From Notospermus geniculatus (lineage: Eukaryota > Nemertea > Pilidiophora > Heteronemertea > Lineidae): DNA of 64,000 bases. Position 1 is the first letter of the stretch; every line of letters begins with the position of its first letter. The stretch is from positions 37,378 to 101,377 of the forward strand of contig NMRB01000566.1 in NCBI GenBank assembly GCA_002633025.1, written 5' to 3'. The translations under genes were made by a program, and so were the position numbers. This document shows, one piece after another, positions 11,331 to 22,784 of the stretch. Under the pieces are notes generated by a model. It searched no databases. It was given only the letters and a program-made list of their open reading frames with translations, and was not told where the DNA came from.

Positions 11331-13046
11331 ATGAAGCGGCAAGCCAAGACTGCAAACGGCTCATCGCCAGATGAGACACGCACAACTAATGAAACTCAGA
11401 AGCAGCAAGACGTAGATACCATGGAAGACACTTTGAAGGGCTCCAGTCGATCCTATCAGATCTTCCATAAAACAGTAATGCCTGCAGCTCTCATGATCTG
11501 GGCCCCCAACATGGTAAGGATTATTCTTTTAGAACTGGCAATATATTGCTGTAGGCCTTGTATCTCAGATGTTCGCCAACATGGATCAAACAAACGAACA
11601 CAAACAGGCCAGCACTCCGAACATCAATCTATTCAAGCCTATACACTCTTTTAAGATTCCTTGATTCTATTATGTCAGACGTGGTCGTTCTTTCAGAAAG
11701 GAGCGAAAAGGACAAAATTAACCACAGCCAGAACACACCAACGCCGCTTTCTTTTGGTCACAACATTGCAATCGTCATAGCTTGGTGAATCTATTCTATT
11801 TCCTTCTTAGGTGATGGTACTGTGGTACATGGCTGTATTCTGCAACGGAAGCTTCCAAGAGCTGTTGGTGTACTTCAAAACGGAAGGATTCCTCCAAGGC
11901 ATCGCCGACATCTGGAGATCTGCCGAGATCACGTCATTCTCCGTGTCTCTACTCGCCTGTTTCTGTGCCTTGCAGCTCCTTTTGATGAGGTTTGTGCCAG
12001 GGAAGGAGTTCGAAGGGCCTCTGACCTCGAAGGGGAACATCCCAGTGTACAGAGACAACGGTTTCAGGTGTTACATCATCAACATGGGTCTGTTCGCGAT
12101 CCTGACGGTCATACTCAAGCAGCATGGCTCCTCCACGACCATCGTCTATGACAGATTCGGTGATATCCTGCTGACGCTTAACATCTTCAGTTTTATGTTC
12201 TGTCTTCTCCTTTACATCAAAGGGATAACTCGGCCCTCGACGACTGACTCCGGCTCATCGCACAACATCCTGTACGACATCTACTGGGGAACTGAACTCT
12301 ATCCGAGGATTTCAGGATTTGACGTCAAGGTGTTCACCAACTGTCGTTTTGGGATGACAGTATGGCCTCTACTCGTTGCTATACACGCCCTCAAGAGTTA
12401 CGAACTGCACGGTTTTGTCGACAGCATGTTCGTATCCGCTTTTCTTCAGCTACTCTACGTCACTAAGTTTTTCACTTGGGAGGCAGGCTACATGAAGACC
12501 ATTGATATCATGGTGGATAGGGCTGGGTTCATGATCTGCTGGGGCTGTCTCGTCTTTGTCCCTGGATACTACACATCACCAACCATGTACTTGGTTACTC
12601 ACCCAGTCCATCTCGGCACTCCCCTCACCATCTGCCTCCTGGTGGTAGGATCCGTCAGTATCTACACTAACTACTGCGCAGACGCGCAGAAACAGGAAGT
12701 CAGGCGGACGAATGGCGACTGTCTCGTTTGGGGCGCGAAACCAAAGGTTATAGAAGCGAAGTACAAAATGGTCAGTGGAGAAACCAAGGGGAGTATACTG
12801 CTGGTGTGTGGATTCTGGGGGTTAGCACGGCACTTTAATTACCTCCCTGAGCTGATGTTAGCTTTCTGTTGGTCTGTACCGGCGGGGTTTAGTCACCTGA
12901 TGCCGTATTCTTACTTTATCCTGCTCGTCATCCTCCTGACACACCGAAGTTACCGGGATGACCGCAGATGTAGCAACAAATACGGGGAGTTCTGGGTCGA
13001 GTACTGTCAGAAAGTTCCCCATAGAATCATACCTGGCCTCTTTTGA
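11331..13046 (+). CDS. DHCR7: 7-dehydrocholesterol reductase, 472 aa, 2 coding exons
   Basis: Exons 11331-11513 and 11811-13046 join in phase 0 (ACATG|gtaagg ... cttag|GTGATG). The product is a polytopic membrane protein of the ERG4/ERG24 sterol reductase family, with length close to vertebrate DHCR7. Diagnostic stretches in exon 2 are TELYPRISGFDVKVF, WEAGYMKTIDIMVDRAGF, the GFWGLARHFNYLPEL motif, and the C-terminal RDDRRC..KYG..W..YCQKVPHRIIPGLF. DHCR7 reduces the C7-C8 double bond of 7-dehydrocholesterol with NADPH in the ER, the last step of cholesterol synthesis. The N-terminal 40 residues are hydrophilic, as in the family. Nearly the whole protein lies in one 1,236-base exon, unlike the many-exon vertebrate gene. 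A TCACGTGA E-box occurs at about 10941; a sterol-regulatory role for it is speculative. Confidence 0.93.
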
Positions 13047-13221
13047 ATGGTGCAATACTTAACTGGCTCTCTCTTATCTATTTTTGGTAGAATTTAAATT
13101 AAGAGATTGAGAGTTGGTGCCACTGATCCGGTCTTACCGATGTCGTTAACGTGCTTCTCCGTGTGAGTTTTTTCTCGGGTGAGTTGACTCTCTATGGGAA
13201 CTCAACTCAGCATGTGTCGTA

Positions 13222-13470
13222 ATACCCCCATCACACTAAGCTAGTTCTCAGTACGTTCTTGAAAATTTTGCCGAACGGGCTCAAACTGTGTGCGAACGGA
13301 GTGGACGTAGTGGCAACGTTTTACAGTCTTTTTACGAACTTCATGGATGGGAAGGGTGCTCCAGTACATCGAAGCATTATTTGGCCAAGGGTACACGTTC
13401 TTGCCCGTTTTACGATTTTTTTATGACGGGGCAGGACGTTTTGAGAACGACTTCAGTGTGATGGGGGTAT
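13222..13470. mobile_element. TIR element (MITE) in the DHCR7 3' region
   Basis: ATACCCCCATCACACTAAG at the left and CTTCAGTGTGATGGGGGTAT at the right are inverted repeats; similarity continues inward (AGTTCTCAGTACGTTC against GTCGTTCTCAAAACGT), and the flanks suggest a TA/TAA duplication. It lies between the DHCR7 stop and the first AATAAA, so it is probably within the 3'UTR. Confidence 0.75.
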
Positions 13471-13550
13471 AAGGAACCAACATGAGTGAATTCCCCATTG
13501 AGAGAGATGATCATATTAGTAAGTGTAATACTCGTAATCAATCATTGAGA

Positions 13551-13556
13551 AATAAA
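13551..13556 (+). terminator. candidate polyadenylation signal (DHCR7)
   Basis: First AATAAA seen downstream of the DHCR7 stop, about 500 bases away and beyond the inserted MITE. Confidence 0.4.
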
Positions 13557-14225
13557 TGTTTCGAACATAATCTATGTCTTCTTACAGTCTGTTCACCTGC
13601 ACGAACTGCATCTATCACTACGCCTCCAAAATATGAAGTTGATTTGGAAAACCAATTCTCAAGTTACGCAGCGGATAGACTAGTACCTGGTCCTACCGAT
13701 GGTGTCGCTCAAAAGCCCGATGTAAAATAGTTAGGAACGGGTACCAGTCTACGCAGCGGAATGCAAAATCTAAAATGGCCACCTGGCGGCCATATTGGAA
13801 GGTCGAGCGCAACAAAATCGACAGGGTGCGCCCTCTGACTCCAATCACAAAGCAATTATCTTACAATACTCCGTGTCGGCAATCACCTGGAGTGTTGAAT
13901 TACCGAAAACAATCTCCGGTACTGTGATGATTTCTTTATTATCTTAACTTACAGAACGTTTTTTACACCAAATGTGGACATCGATTACCGGTATTTTGAA
14001 AGAGATGGTCGGGTGATTAGTTCACTGTCTCTACATAATGGACTGACTCGTGACACCCAGGGTGTCGTGGACCATTCGATCTGCCGATGAGGTAGACCCC
14101 TATGTTGATCGCAAAGTGGTCACTTGGTCACTCTTTGATACATAAAGGTATTGGTAACTTGGTGATTGAAAAGAGTTACTATAAGTATAAGTTCTTTCTT
14201 TGATGCGTTGTGGACTGATCCTCAT

Positions 14226-15251
14226 TTAAAAGGGCATGTCTTCCATTCCTCCGCTCATGTTCGGCATTTCACCAGTAAGATCGGCCGGCGGACCAGCGAG
14301 GGGGTCCGAAGACACTGAAGCAAACAGAATAATGGCGTTATAAAGCAGTTGGGAAAGAATAGAAAATCAAGCCACACAACGTAGGCCTAGTTCTCGTTAG
14401 TCAGGCTCCACCCTTGCCTTAATCAGAGATATCTCGAGACTCGGAGTAACCTCGTTATTTCACAGACGGTAACTGGCCCGTTATTGGGAGTATCATTGAA
14501 AGATTAAGAAGGCCCCCCCCCCTCATCTGAGATTTGGCGAGGTGACGCGAAGGACGTAATGTACGTACATGTGCGTATCGTAACATGGAGAATCGTATTG
14601 GAACGAGAGGTGCGAGTAGTGGCACCTGCCGCAGTCACACCTTGACTAAGGTAGGAGTGGTGGATGGTGTTCTCCCAAACTTACAAATGGACTACAGTGG
14701 GCGCATGATAAATGGAAATTTGGTGGTGGAGGGCAGAGTTAGATCTAGGCCATCCCCAGTAAACTACACTTCCGAGGTCGAGGTTGAGTTTTTACTTCTG
14801 GCGAAGTCAACGAAAGTTGGGAGCCGTTGAGTAAGACTGCATTCAGAATCTGCACAGTAACAAGCCAACCATACTTACAGTCGCCGTCAGGTCCGGCCAT
14901 TCCACCTGGTGCACCTGCGAAGGGGTCACCTTCACCGATGGTCACAGGTCCTTTTTCTGTTAAGTCGTCATTGGTCACAAACTCGTCGCCAGTTGCTTCT
15001 TCTTCTTCAGAATAAGCTAAAGTCAAAACGACAATCTGACATTAAGGTTTCGTCTGTCAATTTTTTTTTATATTCTTAAGATTTGAAGAAATAAACTGGT
15101 CCGAGTCATGATAACTCCACGGAAAAAAAATATAACTCCACGGAAATCTACTGGGAGATAGGCCTAGTGCCATGCGGAGCCAAAAATGAAATGGATCCAT
15201 ACCTAATCCGACCAGTAGCAGGGTAAAACACAGAAAAATGAGGGTCTTCAT
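14226..15251 (-). CDS. small acidic secreted protein, 91 aa, 3 exons
   Basis: Minus-strand exons are 15203-15251, 14879-15016 and 14226-14314, joined in phases 1 and 1 with good sites (G|gtatgg, gactttag|CTTATT, T|gtaagt, ttcag|TGTCTT). Exon 1 is a signal peptide (MKTLIFLCFTLLLVGLG). The mature part is cysteine-free, begins AYSEEEEATGDEF, and is rich in D, E, G, P and M. An imperfect internal repeat is visible: DPFAGAPGGMAGPDGD in exon 2 and DPLAGPPADLTGEMP in exon 3. It ends GGMEDMPF and the stop. There are no dibasic cleavage sites, so it is unlikely to be a neuropeptide precursor. I do not recognise the family. Consistent splice phases, signal peptide and internal repeat together argue that it is a real gene. 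Confidence 0.7.
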
Positions 15252-17338
15252 GGTTCTTCCGTTTGCTGCGTTTGGACCTCCAACTCCAACTGTCGACGTG
15301 TCCTAAAAGATGGGCTTCAAGATCGACACCGCCTCATCCTCGTCCCCTCGAAGTGTCTCAGAGTACGTTCCCCATACATGTTTCCATCCTCGTCCTGGTC
15401 AGTGTTGACGTCAGCAAGGAACAAGGGATGTCATTGGACCAAAAGTAGGTCATGATATTTGGTCAGTTCGTTTGCGTTACCCCGAGGCGGTAATGTCCAT
15501 AAGCGGAAAAAAGACGTCTGGGAGTGGTAGCAACAGGAGCTATGCAAACTCTACGGCAATTAGCGTGTCAGTTACTGATAGGCCTATATGGGAAGTTGCT
15601 GCGGAACATCTACACTCCTTGCGCAGTGTCTTCTCACTTATACCTGTCGTTCACACACACTGCTAGCCAGATTACCGCCGATTTGCCGCTAGAGGGCGTA
15701 CAAACATCGTGCCCTCTAACGGGCGTTTTTCGACAGCAGCGCCCCTTCGCGTAAAATGAAGAAGCTGTAATCAACATACATAATAGTCCTTGGTAACCCT
15801 CGCGTGAGTCCAAGTTATACAACATAGTTTTTTCCAGAGTCGCTAATGAATGCGAGAATATCTGCGCAGCATTTTGCATGGCAACTCTGATTTTCGTGAG
15901 GAATTTGATATTTAGCTCATTCGAACAGTCACATGAAGACGCCCGTCCATTAAGCATGGTTTCAGCATTTACTGGTGTATCGATATCTCATTTTTGAAAC
16001 ATGGTAACAGTAATCAATCGATTGAGATCGATTTCTTCCGGTTTATTATTGTCAGCATCTGATCTGTTGCACTGCAAAAGGGCTGCTCAACATGAGAGTT
16101 TTCCCCACGTACATGTAGGTCAACAACAGAGAGAACTGGGGGGGGGGGCAGTCGTTTGTGTCATTGGTCTCAGCGTAAGCCGTAAGGAACCAACAAAAAA
16201 GTGGTGAATATTAACGTTTGTCACGTTTAAGAGCCAACTCGCACCAGAAAACTCTCACGTGGAGCAGCGCCTTCAGCGAGAATGAACACGGCACCTGCGG
16301 AACTGTGCGGCAATAGGAGCTGTCAGTGAGTTGACCAATAGGTGTCACTAGGGCCCAATTCAGTGCATATGGCGGACCTATTCATTCTTCATCGAGCACC
16401 AATCACGTGGATTTTCCTATGTATTGGTCCGCTAGAACTTTGCTGCCATCTTTTGGCAATACGTGCGGCTGACTGCTCCTATTGAGGGAAATCACGGGTA
16501 GAAACGGACCAGCAATCTCTCTCCGCCGGTACTCAACAGATTCAGCGTTTTCGCAGTCTATCTATTTTCCCGCAAAGCATTTTATTTCATCGTTCATTAC
16601 CGGCTACTTTGTATTATTTGCATCCGTCTGGTATTCACTGGTGCATTACTCGACATTCAAGCACGTCATAATCTGTCATCGTCAATCTCAATAGCAAAAC
16701 ACATTCAGAACTACCCCACTGTGAAATATTTATGACTCATTGGCGTATGTATGTTTTCAATTTCAAGTAGCGGTGTAAAGGACACTTCAATTCTTAAAAA
16801 ACCATTAGCGGGGCTCGTTCGCAAAAATCCTCTTAGGGATGACGAAATCCTCCAGGTGGCGCTTCTTCCTGAAAAATGCCACCGCAATGAATTCAGAGTG
16901 GATATATTCTTCTGCCTCACTTTGATATATTTCGGGCCTGACAGTGAAATTTATCGAACGATCCACCGACACATACGGGTTTCCCTCCAGTCAATACCTC
17001 TTGAGGCCGCCAGTCTTGTTGTATTACAGCAAACGCGATGATTGGGCGGAAACTCGGAGGCTACTAATTCACAGTTGTCACGTCAGGTTGGCTACAGTCG
17101 AAAGTGGTTCTGTTGTGGACTATATACAACATGAGGAAACATGTTCTGTAAAAAACAATGGCTGCGGAAGTGAACTAGAAAACAGTTGGATTTTCCTGGA
17201 CGGTGGGTTTCAGGGATGTTTGAAATCAACAACAGTAACGGACTACTTTCATGTAAGTAGGAACCATTTGCCCCTTACTTAGCAGGTCCGTGAGCCCTCC
17301 TTGCATTGCGTTCAACCACCTAAGCTACGGCTTAAGGC
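15252..17338. other. intergenic, no gene recognised
   Basis: No reading frame has domain, signal peptide or splice support. A G-run at about 16138 and ordinary AT-rich stretches are all I see. Confidence 0.45.
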
Positions 17339-17573
17339 CCGTTTACACATGCAACTTTTCTTATGCAACTTCATGCAACTTGTTGCATAAACCTGATGAA
17401 ACCAAAACGTTTCATAAAAGTTGCATGTGTAAACGGGCATGCAACTTGTTGCAACTCGATCACGCTGGATGTTGCATCGATTTTTCTATGTGTAAACCGT
17501 CCCAGGTAGTTTGCAACAAGTTGCAAGTTGCTGCAACTTGCAACTTGGTGCAACTAGTGTAAACCGCCCTTTA
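17339..17573. mobile_element. TGCAAC-rich foldback element
   Basis: Starts AAGGCCCGTTTACACATGCA and ends AGTGTAAACCGCCCTTTA, an inverted pair. The interior contains about ten TGCAACTT/AAGTTGCA words and an internal AAGTTGCATGTGTAAACGGG that repeats the end. An element with a similar AAGGCCCGTTTCCACAG terminus lies at 41733-41867. Confidence 0.7.
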
Positions 17574-17625
17574 CACAGACTGGGTGGGGTGTTGTCTCTG
17601 TACGCCAATGAGGAACTTCCGCTAC

Positions 17626-17808
17626 TGTGAGGCGCTGCGAGCGGTTGTACCTTTTTTCGACGTCTCGTCCGTGTGTTGCCCTGCGTCGAGGACGTCGTGA
17701 CGCGACGTCATTACGTTGCTTTGCTCTGTTTTTGACGTCTCCGGTTCAACCGCTCGTAGCGCCGACCTGTCGGGATAAAAAGTTCTGCGCATTCCCCGTT
17801 ATTACCAA
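17626..17808. mobile_element. MITE, 'GGCGCTGCGAGCGGTTG' family
   Basis: GGCGCTGCGAGCGGTTG on the left pairs with CAACCGCTCGTAGCGCC on the right, which runs on into GACCTGTCGGGATAAAAAG. The interior (TTTTCGACGTCTCGTCCGTG, then GACGTCGTGACGCGACGTCA) is almost identical to the copy at 28612-28768. Single ends recur at 25630, 37593 and 59432. Confidence 0.75.
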
Positions 17809-18384
17809 CCCTTGCTCCATAATCCCAACAGATAGTTAACTAATGCATATTTGCCGATTAATAAACTGTATTTTGATTGTAACTAAAAGCCGAGTACCGG
17901 TACATTTCAATAATATCTACTCGTTTCCGAGGTCAGTTGTTTATCCTGTCATTGACAGTCTGAACCGCTATGGTTACAGCAAACTTCCTGTCAAACCACT
18001 TGAATGGCCTTGGCAATGGGGGATGGTGAGGTGAGCAACTTTTGTCGATTGTGACCTGTTTTGGTATTACATGTATTACACGTATGTTGCCGTTCCTCAT
18101 TCAAGATAGGTCGGTCCAGTACCCGATTTTGGACACCTCTCTGCGTCAGGAGACACGGATGACACTACAGGTAGACTGGCAAGTAGAGTTTCATGTTAGC
18201 CGCACCTAGTTGCTGCTGTCGAACGTTATTTTTTCTTCCCTATGAAATATTTAGAAACGATAAAAGCTTGTCAACGACCTGGATGGTGTTACCTAACTAA
18301 TGCATATTGGTTTTTTGTTACGCCAGATATTGTCAAGTGAAAGTTGTGATTTTACTGCTTCTCAAATCTACCGATGTTTGGTGC

Positions 18385-18620
18385 GTCACTAGACGATTGT
18401 ATCATTGGTGTAAATCTAATCACTAGACGATTGTATCATTGGTGTAAATCACTAGACGATTGTATCATTGGTGTAAATCACTAGACGATTGTATCATTGG
18501 TGTAAATCACTAGACGATTGTATCATTGGTGTAAATCACTAGACGATTGTATCATTGGTGTAAATCACTAGACGATTGTATCATTGGTGTAAATCACTAG
18601 ACGATTGTATCATTGGTGTA
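18385..18620. repeat. 29-bp tandem repeat, 8 copies
   Basis: The unit AATCACTAGACGATTGTATC plus ATTGGTGTA is repeated eight times, nearly identical, head to tail without spacers; the first spacer is five bases longer. It is a minisatellite. The near-identity of copies implies recent expansion or homogenisation. Confidence 0.95.
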
Positions 18621-19438
18621 CATGTATATCAATGGACAGGTGTGACAGGAATCAGCGTCCTAGGGATGCAGATCCGCCAAACAATAGCCCGCTATTGTAA
18701 GGTTATATTCGAATGGTCACGGTCTCTCTAGTTATATATTCTAATCCCTTGCTGAACAATAAGACGTGTAACATCTGTGAGTGTTTCTGTAGCTCAGTGT
18801 TCCCCAACAATAGACGCGGTCTAGAATGGTTATTGTTGAGTTAGTTGCCGCTTAATCAGTCAGGAGTGAAACAATAAGAAAAACACAGAAATACGGGGAA
18901 CACTGATCGACGTTACACTGGACGTGGATTCCTTTCACACCGCGACGACTTGTCGTCGATGTGTATCACAGGACGATGTAGATAGGCTACATTCCTCCGT
19001 TGGGATGATTGTGCAGAGTCAAGGCTTTGATAATAGGCCTGACCCCCGGGGCCTGACCTCTGTACGGGCTCATGCTTCAGGTTTAACAACTAACCTCGTG
19101 AATGTGGAATTACGGTATTATTTAGTCACTTAAGACTCAAGTCTCACCAAAGTTAATATTATACGTTTTTCAAGGTTTTGACTTATCAAGTGTTTAGATT
19201 CACGACGATAATGCCGGAACGATTATTAATGAGTTTGCGCTGGAGAACTGAACAATGAGAACACCTTTTTGATAAATTTAACATCATACACGTATTCGGT
19301 CTTACTTATGTTGAAAATCAATACTTAAGGGTGCTCTTAAAACATACGGTAAGATACAGTTAACTTTTTCGTATGATTACTTTAGCAGTGTAATACAGGT
19401 GTAATATCTGCCAGTGTTTCCTTATGCCAGTTTTTCCC
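18621..19438. other. intergenic, no gene recognised
   Basis: An inverted pair GTGTTTCTGTAGCTCAGTGT near 18780 and ACACAGAAATACGGGGAACA near 18885 suggests another degraded foldback element. No coding signal. Confidence 0.4.
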
Positions 19439-19439
19439 C

Positions 19440-19576
19440 TTATTAGGGAGGTTTCGCAAGCGCCCGGTTAGGCCATACGACGATACACGACGACGTTTAT
19501 CTATTGTTTGGGTATACCCACACAATAGATAAACGTCGTCGTAGGGCCTAATCGGGCGCTTGCGAAACCTCCCTAA
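19440..19576. mobile_element. long foldback MITE with GGGAGGTTTCG termini
   Basis: TTAGGGAGGTTTCGCAAGCG at the left pairs with CGCTTGCGAAACCTCCCTAA at the right. The arms continue almost perfectly for about 60 bases and meet near the palindrome TGGGTATACCCA. The terminal GGGAGGTTTCG is shared with elements at 56723, 33689, 35319, 41074 and, more loosely, 31505. Confidence 0.8.
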
Positions 19577-19956
19577 TGTCTGGGAAACGTCGACAGATAG
19601 ATCGGCTCGTTCGTCTGTGTCCCCAGTTGTCAAGTCGCAGCTTATTCCGTCAGACAATACAAGGGGAACACTCACAGATTGGGAACACTCAAAAACGTTA
19701 CACCGGTGCCCATGGTACCGATCTGCAATATGCCAGCAACGGTGTTCTACATCATCATCGACATCACATCAAAGATCTCTCCTGCTAAGAATGACCTACT
19801 GTGATCTGATTGCTTTCAATACTGGGGAAACTTCGTCACGCGATCTTGGTGACTCTACGGACCCGTCCAAATACTGGAACGAGACAGTCACGTGATGATG
19901 ACTTCGTGAGGGGCATTTTGACGCATACAAGGCAATGACGGCTCTAATGACTGATT

Positions 19957-20185
19957 TGAATAGACCGTTCTCACATTGACGTAAACGACAAAGATCTGCG
20001 CACTTCCGCCGAAATCTCAACCACAACCTCGATCTGAAACTGAATGACGTAACGCAGATAACCCCACGACCGTGACGTCGAAGACGTTGCGTCAGACTCG
20101 ACCAGCTGGTTTCAGATCGAGGTTCTGGTTGAGATTTCGGCGGAAGTGCACAGATCTGCGAATTGGAGAATGGTCTACTGATAAT
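19957..20185. mobile_element. foldback element, 50-bp near-perfect arms
   Basis: AGATCTGCGCACTTCCGCCG then AAATCTCAACCACAACCTCG on the left pairs with the reverse complement of the segment ending at 20160. Similarity extends outward as AGACCGTTCTCACATT against AGACCATTCTCCAATT. The loop is about 60 bases; no coding capacity. Confidence 0.75.
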
Positions 20186-21140
20186 GAGCCTATCTCACAC
20201 TTACACAGATCGGTTAAAAAGTGCACAAAGAGTTTGGTTCATTTGACCTTCGAATCCGACTAATTAACATCTTATTTCGACGTTCTCATGTGTGGAGGAT
20301 TATCAGCTTCTTAGTGGTACATTCAGTGAAATCACACACCTTATCAGGTGAGGAGACATGAACAGTCCTGGCACGGAGACATCATCGATGTCTTCCTTTC
20401 CAAGCAGTCACCACGTTGAATCGCTTCCGGCCGTGATTACGAAGGCGGGAGCTGTCACGACTTTGAGTAATGCCCAGAGCAAGGAGCGTAAATTAACGAA
20501 GGGCTAATTACAGTCCTTGGAATAAAGAAGACGATATTTTTCCCGGCAGAAACGTCGACGTATGCCTGGTGATGGGAAGGGTACCGTTAGGCAACCGATA
20601 TGACGACAGTGATACTTCTCTTCTACGTAGGACGGGTGAGGTCCAGGGGTCCCTGCTCAAGGCAACCAACGATTCCTCGTAGGATTCGCCAGAAATCGCA
20701 TCTATTTGCAATCAGACAAAATGATTCCGACAAGTGGTCTACTATTCCCCACATATCTGAGTGTCATAAAGCTTATTGTCTGCATATGTAATAAGTCTCG
20801 CCATCATTTGTATACAAAATGTAATGAAGTATCACAGGCCGACAGAATTGGGCAGAATATTGAACGAAACGTGTCACTTTGGGAACGCTCGACCTGACAT
20901 ATAAAAAATTTGTAAACAGACTACATGAATTATTAAGTGACTTACGGTGGGTGTTGGCTAGACCTATTGAATTCAGACCTTTACGGAACCAGGTGACGAC
21001 GCAACGTCAGTTGGAGTTCAACGTTCTCATTTGGTCAGGTGTGAAATGAATGATAATCCCTTAGATGCAAATCCAAGTTAGCCTATAATAATTTGGTTTC
21101 TATAGCGAAATATCCCAAAGCTTCGTTGGACAGTCAACCC
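20186..21140. other. intergenic, no gene recognised
   Basis: Nothing with coding or structural support was found. Confidence 0.4.
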
Positions 21141-21146
21141 AGAGTC

Positions 21147-21314
21147 ATCGCCGTCACCATCATCACCGTCGTCGTCGTCGTCATCCTCATCAACGTTAGT
21201 CGCCATCGTCATCGTCAGCGTCTTCATCATCCTCATTATCGTCGTCGTCATCATCATCATCACCGTCGTCGTCGTCATCATCATCGTCGTCATCATCATC
21301 ACCGTCCTCGTCAT
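21147..21314. repeat. (TCA/TCG)n trinucleotide microsatellite
   Basis: Imperfect TCATCG/TCGTCG/TCATCA repeats run into the gap at 21315. Translations as poly-Asp/Glu or poly-His/Arg are low-complexity artefacts. Confidence 0.95.
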
Positions 21315-21452
21315 NNNNNNNNNNNNNNNNNNNNNNNNNNNNNNNNNNNNNNNNNNNNNNNNNNNNNNNNNNNNNNNNNNNNNNNNNNNNNNNNNNNNNN
21401 NNNNNNNNNNNNNNNNNNNNNNNNNNNNNNNNNNNNNNNNNNNNNNNNNNNN
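21315..21452. other. assembly gap
   Basis: Run of N inside the microsatellite; the true repeat length is unknown. Confidence 0.99.
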
Positions 21453-21488
21453 TCATGTTAGCGCTAACATGAGTTTTGTGCAACCCAG

Positions 21489-21895
21489 CCCTGTAGTCTA
21501 AGCTACAGATTCAGAAGTGTTGGCCTGTAATCTAAGCTCCAGATTCAGACAGTATTGGCCTGTAGTCTAACTACAGATTCAGACAGTGTTGGCCTGTAGT
21601 CTAAGCTACAGATCCAGAAAGCGTTCGCCTGTAGTCTATAGACGGCAGGTTCAGAAAGTGTTGGCCTGTAGTCTAGACGGCAGGTTCAGAAAGTGTTGGC
21701 CTGTAGTCTAGACGGCAGGTTCAGAAAGTGTTGGCCTGTAGTCTAGACGGCAGGTTCAGAAAGTGTTGGCCTGTAGTCTGGACGGCAGGTTCAGAAAGTG
21801 TTGATCTATAGTCTAGGCTGCAGCTTCAGCGAGAAAGATTTGACCTGGAGTCAAGCTACAGATTCTGAAAGGTTGGCCTGTACTCTTTGCTACGG
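21489..21895. repeat. ~35-bp tandem repeat, about 11 copies
   Basis: The unit GTTCAGAAAGTGTTGGCCTG plus TAGTCTAGACGGCAG is nearly perfect in the middle (21640-21800) and degenerates outward to forms with AAGCTACAGATTCAGA. This pattern fits homogenisation from the centre of an older array. Confidence 0.9.
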
Positions 21896-22453
21896 ATTAA
21901 AATGATGTTGTCCCGGCCAACACTCAATGATTCAAATTAAAATCATAAACGCAATTCCACATCCAATCCTGTAACATAATATGTTTCAAACATTAATGAA
22001 ATATCTACCACACAATGGCAGCAGGTTTTGACAAAGGGTTTCAAAATTCCAATTATCATTGAGCCGGGCGCATTGTCATAAAATGTAGCTATGTACTTCA
22101 ATGTATTGATACAAATGATCGAAGCTGCATGTAGGTACCGTGTATACATGCATTGTACTGATACTTTCGAAGTAGTCCACACAGAAAGTATTCGGAACAT
22201 ATCGATTCTTGCATATTTGATTTCGAATGCCACATTTTTGTCCCGGGATTTTTGTCCAACTGTTAATGCTTCGCTGAGGTACCGGTATATCAAATTGTCC
22301 TCAAATATTTTAATGATCAGCCCATATAGCGGGCGATGCCCTCTACTTCTTTTGAATCAATGTCACACTAAAGTATGTTAGATATTATAAATGGATGAAT
22401 TATGGATGCTGGTAGAAATCCTCTAACAAAAGCTCGTAGCAAACTGTAGGGCT

Positions 22454-22593
22454 AGGCGAACATTGACGGCAAATCTCAATGCGGCAGGGATGTTTTTAAA
22501 GTCGACTGTCCCGGCTGAATGACGAGTCCGTTGAGTCAGTCGACTTAAAAAACACCTCTGCCGCATTGAGATTTGCCGTCAATGTGTGCCTAT
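22454..22593. mobile_element. foldback MITE, 'ATCTCAATG' family, well preserved
   Basis: CATTGACGGCAAATCTCAAT and GCGGCAGGGATGTTTTTAAA on the left pair almost perfectly with TTTAAAAAACACCTCTGCCG-type sequence on the right, ending CATTGAGATTTGCCGTCAAT. Short loop with TGAATGACGAGTCC. Second copy at 8988-9120. Confidence 0.8.
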
Positions 22594-22784
22594 AGCTTAA
22601 GTCAACTCGTCAGAGATCACCTCAGCCAGCCCCATTCTGGCCTCCCATACCAGGCCCTCATGCTTCCGGCTTCCTACGCCAGCGGGGTTGTGCGTATAGT
22701 CGGAGCGAGCGAGTGCGGAACCATGTCCCCAAGATGTTCAAGATGATGATGTGCATGATTAATGTACAGTTTCTCTTCTTTAAG

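Noticed and set aside
18385-18620. CRISPR-like array of 29-base repeats
   Set aside because: The repeats are contiguous with no unique spacers, and the genome is eukaryotic; it is a minisatellite.
21093-21483. His/Arg-rich and Asp-rich ORFs on both strands
   Set aside because: Translations of a trinucleotide microsatellite running into an assembly gap.
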